This document shows positions 17,633-26,900 of a DNA stretch of 64,000 nt, one piece after another (the stretch's first letter is position 1; each line of letters starts with the position of its first letter). The position numbers were made by a program, and so were the translations under genes. This DNA is from Betaproteobacteria bacterium (lineage in GTDB: Bacteria; Pseudomonadota; Gammaproteobacteria; Burkholderiales; JAEUOS01). Under the pieces are notes generated by a model. That model was not told the origin of the DNA, did no database searches, and worked only from the letters and a program-made list of their open reading frames with translations. The stretch lies in the NCBI GenBank assembly GCA_028292405.1, contig JAQGMJ010000040.1, forward strand, positions 141,295-205,294, given 5' to 3'.

Positions 17633-18684
17633 GCGGCAAGCGCCTCCCAATCTTGTTTTTCGTCATTGGCTGCGTCGCGACTGCTTGCTTGGTCTTCGTA
17701 TTCGATACGGTCGCGTACGGCTTGCTGTTGGTCAAAAAATGCTGCTACTGCCTGCAACTGCTGCTCGACAGTGTCGAGCGTATTCATGTAAGTGCGGAAC
17801 GAGGCCGAGCCGGCCAGGCCCCGGGTGTACCAGATGATGTGCTTGCGCGCGGTGCGCACGCCCAGGTATTCGCCGTAAAAAGCGTAGTGGTCGTGCAGAT
17901 GCTCGATCATGATCTCGCGCACTTCGGCGACGCGCGGCGGCGGCAGCAGCTCGCCGGTGGCCATGAAGTGCTCGATCTCGCGAAACAGCCAGGGGCGGCC
18001 CTGCGCGGCGCGGCCGATCATCAGCGCGTCGGCGCCGGTAATCGCCAGCACTTGCTTGGCTTTTTGCGGCGTGGTGATGTCGCCGTTGGCCGTCAGCGGA
18101 ATGTCCAGGTGTTGGCGCACTTCGCGGATGGTGTCGTACTCGGCATTGCCCTTGTAGCCACAGGCGCGGGTGCGGCCGTGCATGGTCAGCATCCGGATGC
18201 CGGCGGACTGCGCCATTTTGGCCACGCGCACCGCATTGCGGTGCTCGGGGTCCCAGCCGGTGCGGATTTTCAGGGTCACCGGCACGTCGACGGCGCCGAC
18301 CACCGCATCCAGTATCTTCGCCACCAGCGGCTCGTCCTGTAACAATGCCGAGCCGGCCCATTTGTTACACACCTTTTTTGCCGGGCAGCCCATGTTGATG
18401 TCGATGATCTGCGCGCCACGCTCGACGTTGAGCTTCGCCGCGTCGGCCATCATCGCCGGCTCGGCGCCGGCGATCTGCACCGCAATGGGCGCGGACTCAC
18501 CAATGTGGTTCATGCGCCGCTGCGACTTCGCACTGGCATAGAGCGCCGTGTTGGAGGCGACCATTTCGGACACCGCATAGCCCGCCCCCAGCCGCTTGCA
18601 CAGCTGGCGGAAAGGCCGGTCCGTCACCCCGGCCATCGGCGCGACGAACAGATTGTTGCGGAGATTGTAAGGACCGATTTGCAC
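17629..18684 (-). CDS. dusB: tRNA-dihydrouridine synthase DusB
   Basis: DusB is an FMN enzyme that reduces specific uridines of tRNA. The 351-residue protein begins MQIGPYNLRNNLFVAPMAGVTDRPFR. It has the Dus signature MGCPAKKVCNKWAGSAL, with the catalytic Cys in NMGCP, and FMN-binding segments ITGADALMIGRAAQGRPWLF and TLKIRTGW. It is the first gene of dusB-fis, with a leader of about 55 nt after the predicted start of transcription. The tail beyond about residue 330 is less conserved. Confidence 0.95.
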   Translation of the reverse strand: MQIGPYNLRNNLFVAPMAGVTDRPFRQLCKRLGAGYAVSEMVASNTALYASAKSQRRMNHIGESAPIAVQIAGAEPAMMADAAKLNVERGAQIIDINMGCPAKKVCNKWAGSALLQDEPLVAKILDAVVGAVDVPVTLKIRTGWDPEHRNAVRVAKMAQSAGIRMLTMHGRTRACGYKGNAEYDTIREVRQHLDIPLTANGDITTPQKAKQVLAITGADALMIGRAAQGRPWLFREIEHFMATGELLPPPRVAEVREIMIEHLHDHYAFYGEYLGVRTARKHIIWYTRGLAGSASFRTYMNTLDTVEQQLQAVAAFFDQQQAVRDRIEYEDQASSRDAANDEKQDWEALAA

Positions 18685-18720
18685 AGGCGGGTGACAGGCG
18701 TTTCAGGTAAAAGGACGCAT

Positions 18721-18735
18721 GCTCATTTAATGAGC
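18721..18735. promoter_or_regulatory. consensus Fis binding site in the dusB-fis promoter
   Basis: GCTCATTTAATGAGC matches every position of the Fis consensus GNTYAWWWWWTRANC and is the core of a perfect 8-1-8 inverted repeat (18720-18736). It is centred about 11 bp downstream of the predicted transcription start, where bound Fis would block initiation. Confidence 0.65.
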
Positions 18736-18745
18736 AAGGGCGCGG

Positions 18746-18751
18746 ATTATA
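18746..18751 (-). promoter_or_regulatory. -10 element of the dusB-fis promoter
   Basis: On the minus strand TATAAT (18751-18746) lies about 62 bp before dusB and puts initiation near 18739. A good -35 hexamer is not seen at 16-18 bp; the region is A-rich. Activation from the CRP-like site upstream could compensate. Confidence 0.55.
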
Positions 18752-18784
18752 CGCCTAGATTTTTCTTTAAGCGTGTGCGGCGCA

Positions 18785-18802
18785 GTGTGATTTTTGTCAC
18801 AC
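18785..18802. promoter_or_regulatory. CRP-like palindrome upstream of dusB-fis
   Basis: GTGTGA-N6-TCACAC is a perfect inverted repeat matching the CRP core TGTGA-N6-TCACA. Its centre lies about 54 bp upstream of the predicted dusB-fis start. It also lies directly behind the stop codon of the upstream ubiH-like gene, so a hairpin role at that 3' end cannot be excluded. Confidence 0.5.
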
Positions 18803-18804
18803 GT

Positions 18805-19947
18805 TCAGCGCAGGCCGAACATCATGCGCCGGGCGACCAAACCGCGCAAGGGCGGCAACAGATTCAGTGCTGCAAGACCGATGCCACGCGCGCCGCGCAA
18901 GGGCGCGATGTCGTTGGAAAACAGGGACACGTAACGGTCGGTCAGGGCGATCATGGCGGTACGGTCGAAGCGGCGGCGGCGCGCGTAGGCGGCCAGCGTG
19001 GCGGCATTGACGCCGCCTTCCAGCGATTCGGCCAGCTCGAAGGCGTCACGCAGGCCGAGGTTCAGACCCTGGCCTGCCACCGGGTGCAGCGTCTGCGAGG
19101 CGTTGCCCAGCGCGATCTCGCGCGCATGCGCCATTGCGCCGCGGGTCACCAGGGTCAGGGGGTAGGCGTGACGCGCCGCCACTTGCCGCCAGGTGCGGCG
19201 CGCGAAGCCGGTGGCTTCGCTGAGCGCGGCGAGAAAGCCGGCGTCGTCCAGCGCCATCAACATTTCCGCGCGCTCCGGTTTCATGCACCAGACGATGCTG
19301 TAGCCCTTCTCCAGCGGCAGCAGGGCGAGCGGGCCTTGCGTGGTAAAGCGCTCCTGCGCCAGGCCTTCATGCGGCTCGGCGCTGAAGGCTTCGGTGACGA
19401 TCGCGGTCTGGCCGTAGGGCTTGCTGACCACGCCCGCGCCCGCGGGCTTGCCTTCGGCATAGACCACCAGCGCGGCTTGCAGCTCGACGCTGCCGACCTG
19501 CGCGATCACCGTGTCGTGACCATGCGCCACATGGCCCAACGGGGCGTGAAAGCGCAGCGGGATGCCGCGCTGCTCGACCGCCTGCAACAGCACCTGGTTG
19601 AGCGGCCCCAGGCGCACCACGTAGCCCAGCGCGTCGACACCGTGGTCGGCCGCTTCGATGCGGGTCTGGCCGAAGCCGTCTTGCTGGCTGACGCGGATGT
19701 GGCGTATTGGTGTGGCGCCGATGTCTTTCCACACGCCGAGGCGCTCGAGGATCAGGCGGCTGCCGTGCGCCAGCGCGACGGCGCGCGGGTCGTGGCCCAG
19801 CGCTTCGCGCGGCTTGGCATCGACCATTTGCACGGCGATGCCGCGCGCATGCAGGGCCAGCGCGGTGGTAAGTCCCACCGGGCCGGCACCGGCGATCAGT
19901 ACAGGCGGGGTGTCGATGATGTCTGCGGGGGAGCCAGTCGCGTCCAT
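18805..19947 (-). CDS. UbiH/UbiF/COQ6-family FAD monooxygenase, probably ubiquinone biosynthesis
   Basis: This class A flavin hydroxylase of 380 residues has the dinucleotide motif GAGPVGLTTALALHARG at about 19-35 and the mid-chain motif DPRAVALAHGSRLILERLGVW. The C-terminal FAD segment is GNASQTLHPVAGQGLNLGLRDAFELAE, typical of ubiquinone ring hydroxylases. UbiH, UbiF, UbiI and UbiL cannot be told apart safely by eye. The position directly behind pepP, as in enterobacterial pepP-ubiH, favours UbiH. One base separates it from the end of pepP. Confidence 0.85.
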   Translation of the reverse strand: MDATGSPADIIDTPPVLIAGAGPVGLTTALALHARGIAVQMVDAKPREALGHDPRAVALAHGSRLILERLGVWKDIGATPIRHIRVSQQDGFGQTRIEAADHGVDALGYVVRLGPLNQVLLQAVEQRGIPLRFHAPLGHVAHGHDTVIAQVGSVELQAALVVYAEGKPAGAGVVSKPYGQTAIVTEAFSAEPHEGLAQERFTTQGPLALLPLEKGYSIVWCMKPERAEMLMALDDAGFLAALSEATGFARRTWRQVAARHAYPLTLVTRGAMAHAREIALGNASQTLHPVAGQGLNLGLRDAFELAESLEGGVNAATLAAYARRRRFDRTAMIALTDRYVSLFSNDIAPLRGARGIGLAALNLLPPLRGLVARRMMFGLR

Positions 19948-19948
19948 C

Positions 19949-21283
19949 TCAGCCGGCCATCCAGGCTTCGATGTCGGCGACGGTCTTCGGGCATTCGCTG
20001 GTGATGATGTCGCAGCCCTTGGCCGTGACCAGGGCGTCGTCCTCGATGCGGATGCCGATGTTCCAGAAATGCTTGGGTACGTTGCGCGCGGGACGCACGT
20101 AGATGCCTGGCTCCACCGTCACCATGTTGCCGGGCGCCAGGGGCAGCCACTTGTCGCCGTGCTTGTAGTCGCCGGCGTCGTGCACGTCGAGGCCCAGCCA
20201 GTGGCCGGTGCGGTGCATATAGAAACGGAAGTAGCCGCCCTCGCGCTTGTTGCCCTGCTCGATGGCCGCATCGACGCTGCCCTTGAGCAGGCCGACGTCG
20301 ACCATTCCCTGCGCCAGCACCTTCACCGCCGCTTCGTGCGGCACGTTGAAGGGCACGCCGGGTTTGGTTTTGGCGATCGCCGCCGCCTGGGCGTCGAGCA
20401 CGATCTGGTAGAGGTCGCGCTGCGGGCCGCTGAACTTGCCGTTGACCGGGAAGGTGCGGGTGATGTCGCTGGCGTAGCTGTTCAGTTCGCAGCCGGCATC
20501 GATCAAGAGCAGGTCGCCATCCTTCATCTTCTGGTCGTTGCTGACGTAGTGCAGCACGCAGGCGTTGGCGCCGGCGGCGACGATGGAGGTGTAGGCTGGA
20601 TATTCGGACCCTTGGCGGCGGAACTCGTGCAGCAGCTCGGCTTCCACTTCGTATTCATAAGCGCCGGGTTTGGCGGTGCGCATGGCGCGCTTGTGCGCCT
20701 CGGTGGAAATGGCGCCGGCGCGGCGCATGGTGTCGATCTCGTGCTTGTCCTTCACCAGGCGCATGGCGTCGATCAGCGCGCGCGCGTCGCGGATCGCCTC
20801 CGGCGCGTTCATCCCGGAGCGCGCCATGCCGCGCACGGCGTTGAGCGCCTTGACCACGCGCTCGTCGAAGGCGGCATCGAAACCCATCGAGTAGAACAGA
20901 TTGGGCGCGCCGCCCAGGAGACTGGGCAGGCGCGCGTCGAATTCCTCGACGGCATAGGCCTGGTCGAAAGCGAAAGTGGTGCGCGCCGCCTGCGGGCCAT
21001 GGCGAAAGCCGTCCCATATCTCGCGCTCTTCATGCTTGGCACGGCAAAACAGGATGGAGGTGGCTACCTTCTTGCCGGCGATCAGCACGATCACTGCTTC
21101 CGGTTCGGTGAAGCCGGACAGGTAGTAGGAGTAGCTGTCGTGCCGGTAGGGGTAGTGGGCATCGCGGTTGCGCGGCGCTTCCGGCGAAGTGGGAATGATG
21201 GCGATGCCGCCGCCGGCGTCCTTCAGTTGCTTGAGCAGGCGCGCGCGGCGCGCGGCGTAGGGCTTGGGATTGAATGGGGTCAT
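19949..21283 (-). CDS. pepP: Xaa-Pro aminopeptidase PepP
   Basis: PepP removes an N-terminal residue preceding proline. The 444-residue protein has the N-terminal AMP_N domain (RRARLLKQLKDAGGGIAIIPTSPEAPRNRD...PYRHDSYSYYLSGF) and the pita-bread catalytic domain. The dimetal ligands are visible: two Asp in LLIDAGCELNSYASDITRTFP, His in HRTGHWLGLDVHD, Glu in VTVEPGIYVRP and Glu in IRIEDDALVT. It lies between murU and the ubiH-like gene, all on the minus strand. Confidence 0.95.
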   Translation of the reverse strand: MTPFNPKPYAARRARLLKQLKDAGGGIAIIPTSPEAPRNRDAHYPYRHDSYSYYLSGFTEPEAVIVLIAGKKVATSILFCRAKHEEREIWDGFRHGPQAARTTFAFDQAYAVEEFDARLPSLLGGAPNLFYSMGFDAAFDERVVKALNAVRGMARSGMNAPEAIRDARALIDAMRLVKDKHEIDTMRRAGAISTEAHKRAMRTAKPGAYEYEVEAELLHEFRRQGSEYPAYTSIVAAGANACVLHYVSNDQKMKDGDLLLIDAGCELNSYASDITRTFPVNGKFSGPQRDLYQIVLDAQAAAIAKTKPGVPFNVPHEAAVKVLAQGMVDVGLLKGSVDAAIEQGNKREGGYFRFYMHRTGHWLGLDVHDAGDYKHGDKWLPLAPGNMVTVEPGIYVRPARNVPKHFWNIGIRIEDDALVTAKGCDIITSECPKTVADIEAWMAG

Positions 21284-21292
21284 GGGGATATT

Positions 21293-22336
<1,044 letters not shown>

Positions 22337-22340
<4 letters not shown>

Positions 22341-23077
22341 GCGTTCAGGCCCGTGCGCCGGACCAGGCGCTCCAGCAGCACGCCCGCGGCCATGCCGGCA
22401 AGCGCCGCGGCGATGATGAACAGCTTGTGAGGCAGCGCAAAGGCGGCGACCGACACCACGCCGGCGGTCAGCATGGCGCCGGTGGAGGCGCGGTCTTTCA
22501 ATAGCGGCACGACGATGGCGATGAAGGTGAGGGTGCCGGCGAAGTCCAGCGACCAGGCGGCCGGAATATGGCCGCCCAGCAGCACGCCGGCGATGCAGGC
22601 GAGCTGCCAGGTGGACCACAGGCCGAAGCCGCAGCCGAACAGGAACCAGTGACGGCTTTCCGGATGAACTTCGCTTTGCATTCGGCGCAGGGCGGCCGCA
22701 TAGGCTTCGTCGGTCAGCAGGTAGGCAAGGAGCACTTTCCAGCGCAGCGGCAGGTGGGCCAGCTTTTCCGCCAGCGCCGCCGAGTAGAGGGCGTGGCGCA
22801 GGTTGATCACGCCCACGGACAGGACGATGAGCAGGCCGGGCGTGGCCGCCGCTACCAGCTTGGTGATCATGAATTGCGCCGAGCCGGCGAAGACGATGCT
22901 GGAGATGGCGATGGCCAGCAGCGGGGAAATGCCGGCCTTGACCGCCAGCGCGCCGTAGATCAGGCCGAACGGCACCGCGCCCAGGAGCATGGGGATCACC
23001 GCGACCAGCCCGCGGGCGAACTCGCGGCTCGGCGTGGCCGGGGTGGGCGGGGGCGGTGGGTCCAAAAGCGGGTTCAA
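22337..23077 (-). CDS. azlC: AzlC-family branched-chain amino acid exporter large subunit
   Basis: AzlC is the large subunit of the AzlCD exporter. The 246-residue protein carries the family segments REFARGLVAVIPMLLGAVPFGLIYGALAV, GSAQFM and LTDEAYA. There is no ATG before the first conserved segment. The likely start is TTG 23077, which overlaps the TGA of amgK as TTGA, so translation is probably coupled. After a proline-rich start (LLDPPPPPTPATPS) about six membrane helices follow. Confidence 0.87.
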
Positions 23078-24081
23078 AACGTGTAGCCGGCCTTGGTTTC
23101 GATATTTTCCACCGCCTCGAGCAGGCGCAGCAGGGGAAAGAAGACGGCGTAGCGCGCGCAGGTGCGGCGCGCATAGCGCATCACCAGCGGAATGTCGTTC
23201 AGGTAGTTGGCCTTGCCGTCGCGGTAGTTCAGGCGCGCGAAAATGCCCAGCACCTTGAGGTGGCGCTGCAGGCCCATCCATTCGAAGTCGCGGTAAAAGT
23301 CGCCGAACTCCGCCTGTACCGGCAGCGCCGCCTTGCGCGCCGCCTCCCAGTAGCGGATGCACCAGTCGAGCACCTGCTCTTCTTCCCACTCGATATAGGC
23401 GTCTTTCAGCAGGGAGGCGAGGTCGTAGGTGATCGGCCCGTACACCGCGTCCTGGAAGTCGAGGATGCCGGGCTCGCCGGGCGCGCCCACCATCAGGTTG
23501 CGCGAGTGGTAGTCGCGATGCACATAGACCTGGGGCTGGGCGAGATTGTTCTCCAGCAGGGTCTCGAAGGCGGCGTCGAGCACCGCGCGCCGCTTCTCGT
23601 CCAGGGTGAGTTGCTTGTGGCGGGCGATGTACCAGTCCGGCAGGAGCTGCATTTCGCGCAGCAGCAGGGCGCGGTCGTAAGGCGGCAGTTCACCCGGGCG
23701 GCTGGCGGCCTGGATGCGCACCAAGGCGCCGAAGGCGTCGCGGTAGAGGGCATCGGCGCGTTTGAGGTCTTGCTGGATGGCGGCGAGGTAGGTGGTGTCG
23801 CCAAGGTCGCTGAGCAGCAAAAAGCCCTGTTCCAGGTCTTGCGCCAGGACTTCGGGCACGTGCACGCCGGCGGCGCCGAACAGGCCGGCGACGCGAATGA
23901 AGGGCTTGCAGTCCTCGTGCTCGGGCGGGGCGTCCATGACAATGCGGGTGCTGCCGTCGTCGGCGAAGCGGGCGCGCAGGTAGCGCCGGAAGCTGGCGTC
24001 GCTGGAAGCGGGAGCGAGGATGAAGGCGCGGCCGGGAAGCTGCTTTTCCAGCCAATGGGTGAGAGCGGCGGTACGGTCCAA
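23074..24081 (-). CDS. amgK: anomeric MurNAc/GlcNAc kinase AmgK
   Basis: AmgK phosphorylates MurNAc and GlcNAc at C1, feeding MurU in cell-wall recycling. The 335-residue protein belongs to the aminoglycoside phosphotransferase-like fold. It has the catalytic loop VHRDYHSRNLMV and the metal site ILDFQDAVYGPITYDLASLL. The start is TTG 24081, preceded by AGGA at 7 nt. It is transcribed away from lptD, with the usual divergent arrangement at this locus. Two azl genes separate it from murU. Confidence 0.9.
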   Translation of the reverse strand: MDRTAALTHWLEKQLPGRAFILAPASSDASFRRYLRARFADDGSTRIVMDAPPEHEDCKPFIRVAGLFGAAGVHVPEVLAQDLEQGFLLLSDLGDTTYLAAIQQDLKRADALYRDAFGALVRIQAASRPGELPPYDRALLLREMQLLPDWYIARHKQLTLDEKRRAVLDAAFETLLENNLAQPQVYVHRDYHSRNLMVGAPGEPGILDFQDAVYGPITYDLASLLKDAYIEWEEEQVLDWCIRYWEAARKAALPVQAEFGDFYRDFEWMGLQRHLKVLGIFARLNYRDGKANYLNDIPLVMRYARRTCARYAVFFPLLRLLEAVENIETKAGYTF

Positions 24082-24135
24082 GGGGGTGTCCTGGGCTAGG
24101 TGGGAAGGCAGGCACCGGAATTGCGCGCGCTGGCT

Positions 24136-24141
24136 TATAAT
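24136..24141 (+). promoter_or_regulatory. candidate -10 element for lptD
   Basis: TATAAT lies 63 bp upstream of the lptD start codon in the divergent amgK-lptD gap. No convincing -35 hexamer is seen in the GC-rich sequence before it. Confidence 0.35.
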
Positions 24142-24203
24142 CCGTTGAATTTTATCGGATTAACCGTTCGGGCCGGATCGGCCTCGCGGACTTTCGTGAG
24201 CCC

Positions 24204-26894
24204 ATGTATTTGCCGACCGTCTCCCGTCCGCGCTTGAAACCCCTGGCACGCATGCTGATGCTGCTAAGCGCGCTGCCGCTGACGGCCCTGGGGGCGGATC
24301 AGGAAGGGACGACGGCGCAGCCCGTGCAAGTCATTCCCCTGCTGCTGCCCAGCGTGACTTACGTGCTGGCGCAAAACAATGCGCAAGAGCCGCCTGCGCG
24401 CAAGCCCGCTGTCGAAGACCGGCCCGCGGCGGACCCGCCCGCGCCAACAGCGGCTGTGCCGGATCAGCAAGCGGAAACGGTGACTGCGCCGGCCGTGGCG
24501 CCCGCATTCCCGGCCCCGGCAACGCCGCATGCCCCACCCACACTGCTCGCCGCGGTGTCGCCGGATAAGCCGGCCGCCGATCCGCCGGCCGCGCCCGTTG
24601 CCGCCGGCGTATCCGATGCGCCGGTGGCGCCGCCGGTGGCCGGTGGAAAAATGTCCGGTGCGCTTTCCACGCCCGAACCATCGATCACCGCGGCGCTCGA
24701 AACCCCGCCCGGCGAGCGCCTGGAGCTGAAGGCCGAAGAGCAACTCAGCCCGAATCTTTCGGGCGCCGACGAGGTGCCGATCTTCATCCAGGGCCTGAAG
24801 ATCTCCGGCCAGACCGGGGTGCAGACCACGGTGGAGGGCGACGCCGAACTGCGCAAGCGCGGCAGCCTGATGAAGGCCGACACCATCATCTACTACCCGG
24901 TGCCCGACGAGATGCTGGCCACCGGCGAAGTGCGGGCGCTGAAGGACGGCGACCTCTTCACCGGCTCGGAATTGCGTCTCAAGATGGATGCGCAGACCGG
25001 CTATTTCCTCGACGTTCACTATCTGCTGGCCGGCGAAAAGGCGCGCGGCGAGGCGCTGCGCATGGACTTTCTCGGCCAGAACGCCTATCACGCGGAGAAC
25101 GCGACCTACACGACTTGCGGACCGGGCAACGACGACTGGTTTCTCAAGGTCGACAAGATGAACCTGGACTTCGGCCGCGACGTCGGCGAGGCCGAAGGCG
25201 CGAAAGTCGTTTTTCTCGGCCGCGAGATCATGGCCTTGCCGAGCCTGTCGTTTTCGCTCAACGACAAGCGCAAGTCGGGTTTTCTCGCGCCTTCCTTCGG
25301 CAGCTCGGTCCAGAGCGGGCAGGAACTGACGATTCCCTATTACTGGAATATCGCGCCCAATCGCGATGCCACCCTGACGGAGCGCTACATGTCCAAGCGC
25401 GGCCTGCAAAGCAGCGCCAGCTTCCGCTACATGGGCGACGGCTACAAGGGCCAGATCAGCGGCGAGGTGCTGCCCGACGACAACCAGACGCACACTACGC
25501 GCTCGGGATTCAGCATCCTGCATACGCAGACCCTGGCGCCGGGCCTGACCGCCAACCTGAACGTCAACAAGGTGTCGGACAACACCTATTTCACCGACCT
25601 GTCGGCAAAACTGGCGCTGACCGCGCAGACCTACCTGACGCGTGAGGGCTCGCTGAGCTACGCCGCCAACGGCTACAACCTTACGTTCCGCGCCCAGGCC
25701 TTCCAGACCCTGCAGGATCCGCTGGCTCCGGTGGCGGTGCCGTATTTCCGCTTGCCCGAACTGTCCTTCAGCACCCTGCGCTATGACGTCAAGGGTTTTG
25801 ACATCGGGCTTGACGCCGACTACACGCGCTTTTCCAATGCCACCCAGGTGATGGGTAACCGTTCTTACGTGGCGCCGTCGATCAGCTATCCCTTCGTCCG
25901 GCCGGGTTACTACATCACGCCAAAGATTTCCTTCAGCTCGACTCACTACAACCTGGAAAACCTGGCCGCTTGGCAGACCGACGTGGCGCTGCCGGCCAAC
26001 GCCCGCGAGGGCATCGTGCGCAACCTGCCGATCGCCAGCGTCGACAGCGGCATGACCTTCGAGCGGCCGGCCGAGTATTTCGGCAAGAGCTATACCCAGA
26101 CCCTGGAGCCGCGCCTCTACTACCTGCGGGTGCCGTATCGCGACCAGTCGAACATTCCGATTTTCGACACCGGCGCGGCCGACTTCAATTTTTCGCAAAT
26201 CTTCTCCGAAAACATCTACAGCGGCTACGACCGCATTGCCGACGCCAACCAGCTCACGGCGGCGGTGTCGACGCGCCTGCTCAGCACCGACTCCGGCGCC
26301 GAACGCCTGCGCGTCTCGATCGGCCAGCGTTACTATTTCACCACCCAGCGCGTGACCCTGCCGGGGGAGAACGCGCGGGTGGACAAGGCTTCGGACTACC
26401 TGGCGGCGATTTCCGGCGACATCGTACCGAAGGTACGCTTCGACTCCGCCCTGGAATACGACCCGAACATGAAGCAGATCCAGCGTGTCACCCACGGCGT
26501 GCGCTGGTCGCCGGAGCCCGGCAACACGGTGTCGGCGGCCTACCGCTACCAGCGCGACCTGCTCGAGGAAGTCGACTTCGCCAGCCAGTGGCGGGTGACG
26601 CCGCGCTGGTACGGCGTCGGCCGGTACAATTACTCCCTGCGCGATGGACATCTCGCGGAAGCCCTGGCCGGTTTCGAGTATGACGGCGACTGCTGGGTCG
26701 GGCGGGTGGTGCTGCAGAAATACGCGCTGGCGACTCAGAGATCCAGTACCTCGATTTTTTTCCAGATCGAGCTGAACGGCTTGTCCAGGCTCGGGTCCAA
26801 TCCGCTGGACGTGCTCAAGCGCAACATTCCTGGTTATACCAAGCTGTACGAGAACCAGACTGCGCAACCGCGCACCTTCAACAACTATGAGTAA
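24204..26894 (+). CDS. lptD: LPS-assembly outer-membrane protein LptD
   Basis: LptD forms, with LptE, the translocon that inserts lipopolysaccharide in the outer leaflet. The 896-residue precursor has a signal peptide ending near ALGA-DQEG. An unusual Ala/Pro-rich stretch of roughly 110 residues follows (about 55-165). Then come the OstA/LptA-like beta-jellyroll (about 195-300) and the large C-terminal barrel. Only two cysteines are visible in the mature part, in YTTCGPGNDDW and DGDCWVGRVV. They correspond to one of the two disulfides of the E. coli protein, enough to link jellyroll and barrel. It heads lptD-surA-pdxA, with surA 6 bp downstream. Confidence 0.96.
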   Translation: MYLPTVSRPRLKPLARMLMLLSALPLTALGADQEGTTAQPVQVIPLLLPSVTYVLAQNNAQEPPARKPAVEDRPAADPPAPTAAVPDQQAETVTAPAVAPAFPAPATPHAPPTLLAAVSPDKPAADPPAAPVAAGVSDAPVAPPVAGGKMSGALSTPEPSITAALETPPGERLELKAEEQLSPNLSGADEVPIFIQGLKISGQTGVQTTVEGDAELRKRGSLMKADTIIYYPVPDEMLATGEVRALKDGDLFTGSELRLKMDAQTGYFLDVHYLLAGEKARGEALRMDFLGQNAYHAENATYTTCGPGNDDWFLKVDKMNLDFGRDVGEAEGAKVVFLGREIMALPSLSFSLNDKRKSGFLAPSFGSSVQSGQELTIPYYWNIAPNRDATLTERYMSKRGLQSSASFRYMGDGYKGQISGEVLPDDNQTHTTRSGFSILHTQTLAPGLTANLNVNKVSDNTYFTDLSAKLALTAQTYLTREGSLSYAANGYNLTFRAQAFQTLQDPLAPVAVPYFRLPELSFSTLRYDVKGFDIGLDADYTRFSNATQVMGNRSYVAPSISYPFVRPGYYITPKISFSSTHYNLENLAAWQTDVALPANAREGIVRNLPIASVDSGMTFERPAEYFGKSYTQTLEPRLYYLRVPYRDQSNIPIFDTGAADFNFSQIFSENIYSGYDRIADANQLTAAVSTRLLSTDSGAERLRVSIGQRYYFTTQRVTLPGENARVDKASDYLAAISGDIVPKVRFDSALEYDPNMKQIQRVTHGVRWSPEPGNTVSAAYRYQRDLLEEVDFASQWRVTPRWYGVGRYNYSLRDGHLAEALAGFEYDGDCWVGRVVLQKYALATQRSSTSIFFQIELNGLSRLGSNPLDVLKRNIPGYTKLYENQTAQPRTFNNYE

Positions 26895-26900
26895 CGATTC

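Noticed and set aside
24264..26867. 867-residue open frame antisense to lptD
   Set aside because: In high-GC genes the opposite frame often stays open. It is rich in Arg, Gly and His, shows no family motif, and lies entirely under a well-supported gene.
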